Shown here one piece after another: positions 41,755 to 53,016 of a stretch of DNA of 64,000 nt. A model generated the notes under the pieces. That model was given only the letters and a program-made list of their open reading frames with translations, ran no database searches and had not been told where the DNA came from. The stretch's first letter is position 1. Each line of letters opens with the position of its first letter. The stretch is from Suillus spraguei (lineage: Eukaryota; Basidiomycota; Agaricomycetes; Boletales; Suillaceae). A program made the position numbers and the translations under genes. Location of the stretch: NCBI GenBank assembly GCA_016800925.1, contig JABCPU010000138.1, positions 62,001 to 126,000 of the forward strand. Direction: 5' to 3'.

Positions 41755-44090
41755 GTCAATTCCGTGTAGTCCAACAGCTTTCTGCGGCTTCATCAGCATC
41801 CAAGGACTTCATGAGTTCTCGTCCACAGACTGCCGTCGCCGACAACGCGAAGATTTTCCCGGTCTTTGCAACCAGGCTCGCATCAAAAGACGTCAACGAG
41901 TATATAAATACTGCCAATAAGCTGAAGAACTGGTTGGGTTCTGAGAAAGCGTACTATCCTGACGCTCTACGTAATGTAAGTGTTAGAATTCTCGATCGGC
42001 TTGACAGAAGCAAGACTCAATAACTACTTTTGACCCCTAACACCAGATCGTTTTGCTCTTCGAGGTGTGTAGATGTATCGCTTTCTGCTCTATTTGTTCA
42101 TCTTGTACTGGACAGATTGCCCACCAGACCTTTACGACAAGGTTTCTCCATATAGAATCGTCAGCAGTGGCCGCGATGGACATATATCAGGCCTTAATTC
42201 GCGCCGTGATTCCTTTCTTGCCGCTTTTCACTGAGGAGGACCTGCAATATACGTGTTGATTCTCACCAAGTATTCGGCTGTTTGTCAATTTTGTCACGTA
42301 GTCCGACTCCACGACTTGATCCAAAGTTCCTCTCGGGTTTCGGCTAGAATCACATATCCTGTCCGAGCTGAAGGCGAAGCCACGGCTCAAGAATACAAGT
42401 ACGCAGGCATTTATTAAACCTGAACATCAATGTCATGATCTTGTTTAGGGACACTACCTCAGTAATCACAATTGCCCGGGATGCGACTCCAAGCGCAAAC
42501 CTAATGTTTCCTAGTACTATTCTTAATACTACGCAAGCGGAGCCTTCAGTTCAATCACCTGTAAGGTGTGCACGCGCTGTTTATTCATGGTTTGACATAT
42601 AAATTCATAGATTACAATGCACATTTCGACCACATCTATACCCTGCTCAGATATTCGCATGGACACCCCGACCAGTGCCTCTATCCAAAACCCCTTCCAA
42701 AACTGCAGCCAAAGCGCCAATCTCTGACATCTTCACTATTTGAGCACCTCAAACACCGTGACCTCGAATGGTTTAAGGCGCATCATCAGCCTGCAGCTTC
42801 TCCTGACTCAAAGCCTTTAAGTCCTGCTGCTCCCGGGCCACCCAGTGCGCCTAATGTTTCAAATGATGTGACGGGACCGCCTGCGGAGAAAATACGGCCA
42901 TCTCGCATGCCAGGAAGGATACCTCTACGACCGGCATCTACTGAACCGACTACAGTAAACGAGCCTGCAGCTCCTGCGAATGCCGTTGATCTGCCGAGTA
43001 CCTCGTCTTTTACTGAGATTTCGGTGCCTACAGATGCTAAAGAACTCAACCAAGAGGAAATCGTACCCACTATGGTTGATGTTGTTATGAACGACTTTCA
43101 AAGGCAACATGTGCCTCAAGGTTCAGAAACACTTCTCTTGGATACACCAGGAGATGTTGCCCCCAAGCTCACGACGCCGCCAGAACCAAATACGGATTCC
43201 CTAGCCCCAAGTCAGTCACCTGCAATATCCTCAGATGCAGGTGCAGGACACCACGGAGACGAAATATTGTTGTCTCCAGTAGATAATACCCCTTCGCAAG
43301 CCGCCTGTGCGAGATTTGGAGGGGAGATGGCCGTGATGATGTTTCGGCAAGGACTCGAGTCACCTCGCGGGACAATTAACCATACTTTCAATCTCGATCA
43401 TACACTCTATCTCCAAATTGTTTGGTGGGCTAAGCGTAAATCATCACCAACGTATGTGTCATTTTCTCGCCTTTATCTACTTATTCAGCGGTTTACAGAG
43501 ATTTGGAACAAAGTGTTTGTGTATCGTTCGCTTGCTATCATCTCCCCAGTCTTTTGCCCAATCCACCAGAAGATGATCAAGCGATTCCGTTTGAGCAACT
43601 TACGATGCATTCGCAATGTTCGTGGCCCATATCTGGAGACCTTTCATTGCAGACAAAGCGGGATGGGAGGGATTTTATTATTCCACTAGCTCCACCTATT
43701 TTTGTGAGTGTCATCGCATAGTGTACTTGCAAACTACACTGAAGCCGGAATGACCGTTTGACAGGTTACTCCAGACAATTGTGTCGATATCTCCGCATTT
43801 ATCAGAAGCGGAGAAAATGCCTTTTCAGATCAAATTGGTCGGCTTGTTCTGGAACGCTACCCACAACCGACGGACGAGTCTCGAGAATTTCAACAGCGAC
43901 TTATGCTGTTGTGTGATACTTGGGATCTTTTTCAGGGCGCCAGGAGTGCTGCTGAGGCTTGGAGGCAGAGGGACAAGGCAGAAAGGGTTGGTAAGAGAAA
44001 GGGAACAGGCCGACTCAGGTCCAATACCCACACGTACCACGAGATCCAAAACACGTACGCACTGAACTCTCCCAACAACCCAGTTCTGTA
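41755..44090 (+). pseudogene. Multi-exon pseudogene of unknown identity
   Basis: Plus-strand pieces: FATRLASKDVNEYINTANKL and KNWLGSEKAYYPDALRN (41870-41975), IVLLFE, IAHQTFTTRFLHIESSAVAA, LIRAVIPFLPLFTEEDLQY (to about 42250), an open 373-codon frame 42568-43689 rich in Pro/Ser/Thr (LSPAAPGPPSAPNVSNDVTG...), and a last exon after 43764 reading VTPDNCVDISAFIRSGENAF and RLMLLCDTWDLFQGARSAAE. The pieces look like one domesticated gene with an alpha-helical start, a disordered middle and a folded end, interrupted by stops. I cannot name the family, and it may be two genes. Confidence 0.4.
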
Positions 44091-44466
44091 ACAATGCACA
44101 TTTACTAGGGAATCTCAAACGCACACTGTCACCCCGCACAAATGGACTCGGAGGTTCTCTCACTCGCCAAGCACTCTTACATCTCTCGAAACGACCCAAA
44201 CTAAGTTAGATGATCATGAAGGCATCTGGTCTACAGATGCAATCACACTTTGGGCTAAAAATTCTTCCAGGGCCTCATCTTTACTAGATGCTGATGCTCG
44301 TGAATAATACTATTTGATTATCGTTTTGGTCTGGTCACATGTACAGTAATCACTTCTTGTCAGTCAGTTCTCTACCTTCTCATGCAACACGGTCCACCGC
44401 GTCTATCAAGATGACAACAGGTCATACAATTGACCCTGAGGGCTTCCCTAGTGGTTTCATGAGAAG
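44091..44466. other. Spacer between the unknown pseudogene and XRN1 copy 1
   Basis: No recognised coding. Confidence 0.4.
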
Positions 44467-44469
44467 CTA

Positions 44470-44522
44470 TGTCATACTAGGACGACTACAGAGGCGCGGA
44501 CGAAAGACCGTACACCATAGCG
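44470..44522 (+). repeat. Inverted 52-bp scrap of an XRN1 exon
   Basis: The plus-strand sequence starting ATGTCATACTAGGACGACTA codes the piece DDYRGADERPYTI of XRN1 (one mismatch from the copies at about 47589-47641 and 47945-47996, which are on the opposite strand). It abuts the end of XRN1 copy 1 and therefore marks a rearrangement joint. Confidence 0.85.
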
Positions 44523-47500
44523 TTCCACCTACTTGTCCCAAGCGTTGTACCAGACATAAATGGCACATCCCACACGACATCCATCGACTTTGTATTCAAC
44601 CCAACGACAACACCCTTTGCAGACAACGGAACTCCACCTGAATCTTGAACCGTAGTTACCCTGTCTCCCAAGGCAAAGCGCTGGTTCTGGAGTCGATAGA
44701 TAGCGTGCGATGGTTTTAGAACTGCGTGACGAGGGATATTCTTCACAATGGCTTTCTTGATTCCAGCTTTGGACCTGTTCTTATTGATGTCATCGGCAAC
44801 CTGTTCAATTTCTTTGACAGTGCTCTAAAGACAGTTTTGAATGAAACGTGACTCGGGATAAACGACGATTCCATACATTCGCTAGGCTGTCCGAGAATAG
44901 GGAAACTGGCTCAAGATCTCGGACCCCCTTCGATTTGAACCACGACTTTACTTCCTTGACCCCAGCATCAGCGTGAAAGTCAAAGATGTCCGTAGCGCGA
45001 GCCATATCTATCATCCTAGAGATGAGATCAAGGAATTGTCGGGCAAATCCAACAGCTTACCGTCGCCCCCTTGGTCCAGACAGGACCAACCTTATATTCA
45101 CGAATGAGGTCAACTGCCTTCTCGCTAAACTCCCAATAACGACCAGCCTTCCGTGAGTAGTCAATAACTTTCAACCCTTGGCCTCGAACTTGATGCTCAG
45201 TCCGAGATTGTTCTTTTGATGATCGGAGGGAACCATGAAGCTTGACGTGATTTTGGAGAGGGCTCTGGGTGACATTCCGATTGTGGAAGCTGCTTTGAGC
45301 GATGGCAAGTAGTGCAGTGAAATACGATTATCAACAATAATCTTGAACTTGTTATTCTCCGTTTTATCTGAAAGGAAGAACTACGAGATCATTTAGAAAG
45401 ATAAATTGTGGTAGGGCATTGTGACATACTGCCAGAACAACAGACAAAGCGCTGTCAGTAGTTGAAGACACCTGGGCAGCCACACCATACGCGTGTTCGC
45501 CAAGGAAGAAAATGTTCGTTCCGTCAGGAAATTCCTCCGACAGAGGTGGAGCATCCTTCTCGATGAACCTGGGATCTTCGGATGCAACTTCTGAAATGAC
45601 CATCTGGACGGCTTGTTCGAGTTCTTTTTCGGGTCCTTCGTAGTCTTTAACCAATGCGCCTGATTCTAAGCGTTTCAAACCTGCACGAATGTGTAAAGAG
45701 CGGACGTCCATAAAGTACCAGCACGCACCTTTTAGCGGACGGACGTGCACCAGTAATCACTCCACATCTCTTCGAATATAGCGTCTCAATCCGTTCAGCT
45801 TTTCCCTTCCAATGGCTCAAGCTCTGGTGGGAATGCGGATTGGAAACAACCTTCGCCAGAGTACCAGGCACGAGTACCAACTTCTCGTACTTGAACAATG
45901 AATCGGACACGGCCGTGACCAGCCCTTCTTGCAAGAAAGGCCAACCGATGAAAGTGCGTTTGCCAACCATTTCCTGGGCGATATCCTCTACCTTGCGGTT
46001 TTCGTGAGCATTTTGTATGTGAACTGCCATTGACTTGTTGCGGCTTTCGGAACGAACCGTGTACATTGACACCGTGAAAGCCTAGTTGTGCTGTGTGGGG
46101 TAATGTACCCACAAAGGGAATCCAGCGAAAGCTTTTGCACCGAGGCATACACCTTCGCATAGTCCAGGGACGAGATGGAGTCCATCAAGAGTTGGAAGGT
46201 CGAAGGATTCCATCTTACATGTGCAACGATATATAGGAGGGAATAAATCCGGTAACGATGAAGGATAGACTGTGGACTCTCCAGGACTGAAGATAAATTT
46301 GGTACTGGTTCCAAACCCATTGCGGCGGCGTTCCTCTGGGGTCAACCTATGTTCTCGAGCTGCACACATGGGACGATGACGAACTACAACCAAAAAGCGG
46401 AATTTGCTACTCACATTTCATTGCTCGTAACAGCCGCTGCTCATCAATAAAGGGAATCTTAACGATTGCTTCCCATTCTTGCTTCTTTCCATTTAAGTCT
46501 TGCTCAAATTCAAGAGGGTAAAAGTCCAATATCGGTGAATTTGGATCGTACATTAGGTCCTATGGTTGATTAGTCTAATGCATGACACAGGCCACTGAAC
46601 ATACTTGATATGCTATCGGAACATGTTCCATGCTTGCAGACGGGAGGACGCCCATCAGTTGTTCGAAAGGACGGAAAGGTTTACACAGCTCGAACATGAA
46701 CGACTTGTCACCAAGGTCGCGTAAATCTTGAAGAAAATGTGAACATAGCACAACGAGGACAGGGAATGTAAAAAGTACCAGATATCCGCGGGGCGTGATG
46801 GTAATTGTAAAACCAGCCCCAGGAGGCGATCCCACTGTAATAGTGATGCATAACCCATTGTAGACCCTCTGCGTAGCGGTATATCGAGTCGTCCATCTCT
46901 TTAGGGTCATCATAGGAGATTCCAAGTTTCTCCTGTCGTGCAACAGGTTGGTCTGACGAACGGTATACAAGGCGGGGACGCACCTTGTAATATCCTCTCT
47001 TCCATTCGGACATTTTGTCGTTGATGGATTGTTCATGTCGTGCGTCAAAACCCCCACCTTCTTCTTCATCATCATCCACCACAGGGGCCTTGTCGAATTT
47101 CTTTGACACTCGATCTACTGCAGCCCTACCTTCTTCATCATCTTCCTCCACATCTTCCTACTCGCTCTCACTATTACTGTCTCCGTTAGCCTGCTCTGGA
47201 TCAGTTTCTGCCAAGGGTTCGTCCAAAAATCCTGGGAGCCGCCATGTGACAAGATTTTGATCCTCTTCATCGTACTCATCCCATGTAACCGACAGATGCA
47301 ACTCCTCCGCCAGGGTGCTGATGAACTTCCGTTCCCGAGCGGGAAACGTATTAGGCATTGTCAGGGCCGCAGTACGGTGCTGTGAGGGTTTCCTGGGGTT
47401 TTGCAATACAAACTGCTGTACTTGATCAAAAATGTCTCGTTGAGGGCGCGTAAGAACTAACATGAACTAATTGTTAGTTGTCGACAGGAATAATGGAAAA

Positions 47501-47642
47501 CTGTACCAAGCTTAGCACGCATGCGCGCAAGTTCCATTTCTTCTACGTGTTTGCTCCGCTTTCCTTTGAGCCAATTCGAGTCCACATATTCTATGGTGTA
47601 CGGTCTTTCGTCCGCGCCCCTGTAGTCGTCCTAGTATGACAT
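44523..47642 (-). pseudogene. XRN1: XRN1/KEM1 5'-3' exoribonuclease, partial pseudogene copy 1
   Basis: Minus-strand order: DDYRGADERPYTIEYVDSNW and LKGKRSKHVEEMELARMRAK (47640-47515), an intron, LTRPQRDIFDQVQQFVLQNP, an acidic linker with TAG at 47158, ...YRYAEGLQWVMHHYYSGIAS and WGWFYNYHHAPRISDLRDLG, ELCKPFRPFEQLMGVLPSAS, REHRLTPEERRRNGFGTSTK, DGLHLVPGLCEGVCLGAK, MVGKRTFIGWPFLQEGLVTA, SKRCGVITG, VRPLKG, ALVKDYEGPEKELEQAVQMV, and VYRLQNQRFALGDRVTTVQD and GVVVGLNTKSMDVVWDVPF at the 3' end. These are conserved XRN1 blocks (end of the catalytic core plus the PAZ/Tudor, winged-helix and SH3-like domains). Lesions: the TAG, a frameshift after LAGFP shared with copy 2, and a private deletion of about 66 bp at about 45078. 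Confidence 0.92.
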
Positions 47643-47944
47643 GTAGGATCTGTGGATGGCATGTATGATGCTGTCATCGAACGCCTACAACGATGGACGG
47701 TTCACGAAAGGGACTTGTATACTTAGCAAGCCGTGTGTCTGCTCTCGCCTGTACCTCCACTCCTTTTCGCTCACTCTGGCGCCTTCAGGTGTCGTTCGCA
47801 TATGTTCGAGTCACGTCAGCATTTGCTGACGTGCGCTGGGCAGATGCGTTAAGCACTGGAAAAGGGCTTGTACCTTAAGGGAGAAGAGGCTAATATCGAG
47901 GATGGTTGAGATGATATTATATTTTATTAACTTGACCTATGTAT
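47643..47944. other. Short stretch without a recognised gene
   Basis: A plus-strand frame MDGSRKGLVYLASRVSALAC is open for 61 codons, with no recognisable content. Confidence 0.35.
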
Positions 47945-47996
47945 TCTATGGTGTACGGTCTTTCGTCCGCGCCCCTGTAGTCGTCCTAGTATGACA
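47945..47996 (-). repeat. Second minus-strand copy of the 52-bp XRN1 exon scrap
   Basis: Nearly identical to 47589-47641, 356 bp away in direct orientation. It stands next to the membrane-protein fragment. Confidence 0.85.
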
Positions 47997-48420
47997 TAGG
48001 CAATTGCGTTCAAAAATGATTTGATGTTGCAGAGGTGGAAGGGGATGTAGATGTAGACTGATAGGATGATGAAGACGATGCAGATAGGATGATGTTGGGG
48101 TGAAGGTGGAGGATGTCACGGTAGGAGAGGACGTTAGAGAGGAAGTGGAAGCTGCTGGCGAGGTGAGACCACCGTAAGTCCAAGCGCCGTCACTGCCTGA
48201 GGGAATCTGGAAGGTGAGGGCATCAGTATAGTACACAATGTATAGTTATCTTGAAGCACATTTCTTCGGCCATAGAAACGAATGTGCAAACAAAACCACT
48301 CACACTTGGACCGTAGTAAGTGAGTGGGAGCTGAAAGGCGGTCTCGCTGGTTACAGTTTGCCCTCCAGCATTTTTGGACATGCATAATTTCCTCCTCATG
48401 TTAATTTGCATTACAAAGGG
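47997..48420 (-). pseudogene. Copy of the Ser/Thr-rich stalk exon of the membrane-protein gene
   Basis: Minus-strand sequence homologous to 26340-26760 (same introns and PSGSDGAWTYGGLTSPAAST, SSLTSSPTVTSSTFTPTSS). The membrane helix side is missing, joined instead to the XRN1 scrap. It shows that the 25-27 kb gene was duplicated and rearranged together with XRN1 sequence. Confidence 0.8.
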
Positions 48421-49469
48421 CGATGGCCTGACGGCCGCCACGTAAGTAGCGACCACACCAGACAAGAATGACGCACCTTAATCAAAGTAGGAGATGTGTT
48501 TTCTTGACATTGGCGTCCACGAACAGGAACCCGAACGCCAATCAAAGAGAGCGCCAACAAAGAGAGCACCGACCAAAGAGCGATGGCCGATTTGTCTTTG
48601 CCTGCAGGGCCAGATATCCGCAGCACGCCTGGAACGTTGTCCCCAGTGCTGCTGACCCAGTCCGTGATCTGGGATAGGATTTCCGTGCGCGTCCCTTCAA
48701 GGCATTCTTTTCTGGTATCTAGTCCTGCGCCATCTGCAATATCATACCGCCGAGGCCCGATTTCTTCTCAAAAGGTGTGAATATATGCCAAGTGACGAGG
48801 ACGTTCGAACACTTACCCATATCAGGGACATGTATAGCTATGTCATGGACGGGTATGACTACATCGGAAGCAACCTGGTCCCAGAAGCTTTGCATAAGCC
48901 TATCGAAGACGTCATTGTACTTTTGAATCGTATCTGTTGTTCCCGAGGTGACGTTCTTTCCGAGTCTGCTCCCTGTAATGATAGTATAAGCTTAAGACGC
49001 TCAATAAAGCAACGGCTTATTAAGACTCAAAGATTTTTGGTCTCCGAATAATTTTTGATAAAATATTTGACGCATTCACAGAGTCATGTAAGACAGCCGA
49101 TGACAATGCGTCGAGGGTGAAGTCAGCAACGTGGCGTGAGAGTCCTCCCGGGAGCTGCTGGACCACTCTGGTTCCGGTCTTGCTGATGGCCCCTTGTTGT
49201 ACAACTCTCAAGTAAACACGAAGCAGCTAGGTCTTAGGTGAGAGAGTTTTGCTCATCAATATTATAGGGTTCTAAATATTCCTCTGATCTCCCTCCTAAA
49301 AGGTGCAATCGCAAATGGTTGACGGTGCTCGCCTTATCCGGTCTGCAAAGTCTGGTAGTGATTGGACTTTCAACGATCTCATGGCATACAACATCACCGT
49401 CACGCCTCAGTCGCCTGAACAGTTTTTTCGTCAAAACCATGGAACGCTCTTGGAGGGTGTAGATCCATC
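48421..49469 (+). other. Plus-strand frames of unknown identity
   Basis: MADLSLPAGPDIRSTPGTLS (48583) and MPSDEDVRTLTHIRDMYSYV (48785) are open for 65 and 88 codons and could be exons of one decayed gene separated by a short intron. I recognise neither. They may belong to the pseudogene that follows. Confidence 0.3.
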
Positions 49470-50150
49470 CTAATCCCAGCCTTAATGACGAGAATATCTC
49501 AGACGCCGTTTTCGAATATCTAGGCCATCTTGACCTGGCTACCAATGTCACTCAAGAAAGTTTCATTGACGCGTTTGCTCAGAAAACTCTTCAGATACTC
49601 GGCTTCGTTGAACGTAGCTTAATCCTCACCGCACGTCATAATATCCCACTACGGATCTGTGGCGATAACCAGCGAGTTGCCGAAACAGATGTGTGTCTGC
49701 TCGATCTGCGATCGATGATCTTGCTTGTTTTGCAAGATGACAAAACCGTATTCAGTAGGTCTTATCCAGAACCACAGGACATTGCAGAAGCGATTGCCGC
49801 GTATCAATACAACAATGAGAAACGGATCCTCAGATCACTCCCCCCCTTGATGCCATGACTATTCCGTGCATCACTATGGTTGGCACTCGACCTATCTTCT
49901 ATCTCGTCCCTGTCACCGAAGCGCTGAACAGACTCGTCAGACGCACACGAGACAGTTTACCCAGAGTCGTCTTTTCCATCTGGTCCACAACAATCGAAAC
50001 GATGAACTGAGGTGGCAGACCAGTGGAGGCGAAGCAAAAGCTCAAGGCACCTAATGCAGGTGTTGGAGGCTGTGTGGGTGAACATACGCATGGACTTTTG
50101 AATTACGCCATCAATGTGTTTTCTCGTATCAGCGTGAAGGTGAAGCAAGG
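49470..50150 (+). pseudogene. Mushroom multi-copy family with a D...(Q/E)xDK nuclease-like core
   Basis: The frame reads NPSLNDENISDAVFEYLGHL, FAQKTLQILGFVERSLIL, RICGDNQRVAETDVCLLDLR, SMILLVLQDDKTVFSRSYPE, PQDIAEAIAAYQYNNEKRIL. A one-base loss in the C7 run at about 49846 shifts it, after which DAMTIPCITMVGTRPIFYLV and PVTEALNRLV follow, then stops. I recall this as a common Agaricomycete family (CG..RQ.Q.DVC..D...LLVVQEDK) whose motifs fit a PD-(D/E)XK fold. The upstream part up to about 49050 is heavily damaged. Confidence 0.6.
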
Positions 50151-50349
50151 GTTCTCTTTTTTGTCTAGAGAAGTTCTGTCGTTGAATTCGTTAACGTAGA
50201 CATTGAGAACGGACTCGGAAAGGAATGCGCGATGAAAATAGGTATGCTACAGTAGTACATCTGGTATAGTAATGGTGTCTGTACTTGCTAGCTTGAAGAT
50301 GCTAACACTAAAAAAGAGACTCGCGGTGCTACTAGTGGTACAACGATAT
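50151..50349. terminator. 3' flank of the H3-mimic gene
   Basis: The region holds the 3' ends of the two convergent genes. No clear polyadenylation signal was identified. Confidence 0.3.
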
Positions 50350-52132
50350 TTATTCGCAGGAGGTCAGACAATCATCTGCCGGCGCACCAGACTCGACTGC
50401 CACAGATACCAGCCAACCTGACCCAATCTTGCCCTTGCCTTGCTTCACAACTTCACCTTTCAAATTAGTACTATGATAACCTGAAGTGAACAAAATGATC
50501 TCCCGCTGTGGGGGTTTATCGCAGGTGATGGTGAAACCGCAACCTTGAGCACGGCAAGTGAATCTCCTTTGGTCCTGTTGGCTGGAGGGCATGCTTTTCC
50601 ATGTGCGGATGCAACTACAACGCGGGCATTGGTAAGGGAGGGCATTTCCCCATGGTCGTTTGTTGTCATGAAAGAATGTATATGTTGTGACGGTCATCGA
50701 GACCCGACTGTCACAAATGCAGATTTGCCCCCGATTGTACTCAGCAATGGTTGGTAAACGTCGACGGAAAGCATTTCTGATGTGCAAATGGGTAATTGAT
50801 GCGTGCATTCCAAGCCGAGGACAGACCGCGAGAAGGTCGTGTATTGTATCCTGCACCTCCAACCCTTCAATGAGCACGCGCTCAACATAAGCGGTGACGA
50901 ATGACGAAGTAAGACACGCATGGAATAGGTCAGCATCGAATGCAAATGTGTGTTCAACCTCGTAACTGCAAAAAAGTAAACAATGAGACAACGCTCGATG
51001 TATGGAAGCTACTCACTATTTGACACAGGCTTTGAGATCCCGGAATGCGTCCAACTTCCGTACGGTATGTCCGCATATGAACATCCACATTGTAGACCCC
51101 CTGGCGTAATCCTCAATGCCGCCTACAAATAATCCTGCAAAAAACTGCAACAAGATAAACACAGCAACAAAGTCAAGCGATCAACTCACATCCGGGACAC
51201 TGTAAGCGACAGGTTCGCCCCGTATGGGGATTGTATGTCTCCTCCGTCGCATGCTCTCGCCATCTTCGAATCCCCCCCAAATGTCTCCTCGCTCGGTTTC
51301 GGAATGAGTAGAAATCAAGATCTCAACACGCTCATAACTAAGCATCTTGATTTTTTCGACGAGTTCCTCCATGGACTGAGCGTATTTGAGGCTCTTCTCT
51401 TCTGTTCCGAAGTCGAATACAATCTCATGGTATTGAAGGCTGTCGCAAGTTCGATACATTTTGAGAATATTGTACATGGCCAATGTAGGCGAGCTGCAAG
51501 GATCGGCCAGGCTATCAAGGACAAAATGAAGCACTAAAATTGGGTTGTTGCATAGCTGTGAGCGACTGGTCATCTCACTGTGCCCAATGATTTTGGCAGG
51601 GACAGGCATCAATGGGGTACCATCCGCACGTTCAAATCCCTGAGTAGTTTGTTGGGATAACTCTGAAAAACAAGTAGAGATGACGTACGAAATATGGATT
51701 CTTATCCCTCTTTTCGCGCATCTCGTGACACCCTGGGCAGATAAACCGAATGCCAGGATCTTTGACCTGCTCCAGAAAGACCTTCGGAATCACAATGCAT
51801 TCGGCGCATACAGTACGCGGGCATAGGAAGCAATCATACATATCGCCACCATCCCGGCAAAAGAAGCAGTACTGAAAAAAGTCAGTGGCAAGTTATGGAA
51901 CCAAAAAAACACTTACTGCGTTATTTATTAAAGGCTTCAACGTAAGCTCAGGAACAGGCAACTTGGGGACGGGAACAGACAACTTGGGGACAGGTGACTT
52001 AGACGCACGCAGTTTCGCATTTTTGGCAGCTAGCTGGCTGGTCACGATCCGAGTCTTGACAGAAGTTGACAATACACCGCGCTTTGCTGGCCCTCCAGTG
52101 GTCTTCTTGGATGTTTGCTTGGTTTTTGCCAT
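50350..52132 (-). CDS. H3-tail-mimic / PHD-like finger / possible CHAT-caspase-like / zinc-ribbon protein, 530 aa, five exons
   Basis: Exons (minus strand): 52132-51917, 51871-51689, 51639-51190, 51144-51017, 50965-50350; introns 45, 49, 45 and 51 bp, all GT-AG. The spliced frame is 531 codons with no stop. Residues 2-21 (AKTKQTSKKTTGGPAKRGVL) match the histone H3 tail at 12 of 20 positions, with Lys at the H3 K4 and K9 positions and TGG at 11-13. Residues 55-68 are a Pro-rich VPKL repeat. Residues 73-121 form C74-x2-C77-x8-C86-x2-C89-x4-C94-x2-C97-x19-C117-x2-C120, the PHD spacing with Cys in place of the usual His; CRDGGDMYDC fits the PHD core. Residues 160-350 look alpha/beta, with STHSETERGD (His245) and WMFICGHTV (Cys307), tentatively a CHAT/caspase dyad. 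The end has CPRCSC...FTCRAQGCGF, a zinc ribbon. I recall similar H3-like starts in other mushroom hypothetical proteins. The exon 4 start could also be 6-9 bp downstream. Confidence 0.85.
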
Positions 52133-52243
52133 AGCCGATGCGAGTGTCCAAGGTGAGAACAGATGAGTGGCGATCGAGCTCAAATCGAACTCCGAGTCAA
52201 TTCTCTATGTCACATAATGTCACACTTAAGAACCGGGGTATTG
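52133..52243 (-). promoter_or_regulatory. Proximal upstream region of the H3-mimic gene
   Basis: About 110 bp between the start codon and the TTTGCGCG array; presumably the 5' UTR and core promoter. No obvious TATA box. Confidence 0.45.
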
Positions 52244-52303
52244 ACGCGTTATTTGCGCGTTGTTTGCGCGTTATTTGCGCGATATTTGCGCGATATTTGC
52301 GCG
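52244..52303 (-). promoter_or_regulatory. ACGCGT box plus five TTTGCGCG boxes at exact 11-bp spacing
   Basis: TTTGCGCG occurs at 52252, 52263, 52274, 52285 and 52296 on the plus strand, every 11 bp, close to one helical turn. ACGCGT at 52244-52249 matches the core of the MluI cell-cycle box bound by MBF-type factors in fungi, and TTTGCGCG resembles E2F/SBF-type sites. The array lies 112-171 bp upstream of the start codon of the H3-mimic gene. A simple minisatellite is the alternative. Confidence 0.6.
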
Positions 52304-52957
52304 CTGTAAGTGGAGTCGACATCCAGGAGAATCCAGGAGAACATTGGATGTCGCTCTCCTTAGCAATGTTTACTACACTAGCTTTAGCACTGATGCGGAC
52401 GTTCTACCAAGGTGCATTCATAATAGGTCAGCATCTCCATGGAAATGAACGTGAGGCAGGTCAATGCATTAATGGTGACATTTGAACTAGGTGAATTGTG
52501 AATTCCTCAGGCCGGTATTAGCATATTTTAAAGTAAATCATCTCTTGTCACACTTTATCGGGGAGCCTAATTTTCACACTCGTAATGATTCGGAATGCAA
52601 CCATCTCGTCATCGCTTTTTCGAGGGGACGTTTCATACGTGGCTAATACTAAGGTGCCGGGCATTGCCATCATTGAATTCGCTAGCACATATAATGGGCC
52701 ACTGAGTATGATATTACTTTCCAGTCAACCTTGTTCCCCGCTCCATTGTTAACACTTCTCCTAGTTTTGTCAATCACGGGATAGCCCGTTAAAGCTGCCA
52801 ATTCCCCTACCTCCGTCCCCATTACCGGTAGGCTAAATTTCTCCAATGGTACTTATAACCTCGTAGCGCACGATAGAGCTCGTTTGCAGGCCCTTAGGAA
52901 TCGCAGCAAGCACGGACAACGTCAGATTAATGTTCCACTGACAAACAATCTTATAGC
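52304..52957. other. 650-bp intergenic stretch without a gene
   Basis: A short direct repeat (ATCCAGGAGAA twice at about 52321) and AT-rich sequence; no reading frame is convincing. Confidence 0.5.
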
Positions 52958-53013
52958 CTATCTGTCAGAGTCAAACATCTATACCCCCATAGATGTTTGA
53001 CTCCAACAGATAG
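52958..53013. repeat. 25-bp hairpin at the edge of XRN1 copy 2
   Basis: Arms 52958-52982 and 52989-53013 are complementary except for two positions; the inner 15 bp (GAGTCAAACATCTAT) pair perfectly around a 6-nt loop. The right arm stops 3 bp before the homology of XRN1 copy 2 starts, so the hairpin sits on the duplication boundary. Confidence 0.9.
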
Positions 53014-53016
53014 AAG

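Noticed and set aside
41755..44090. TOG/CLASP or Stu2-like microtubule protein
   Set aside because: A helical, repeat-like look is not enough; no signature motif could be identified.
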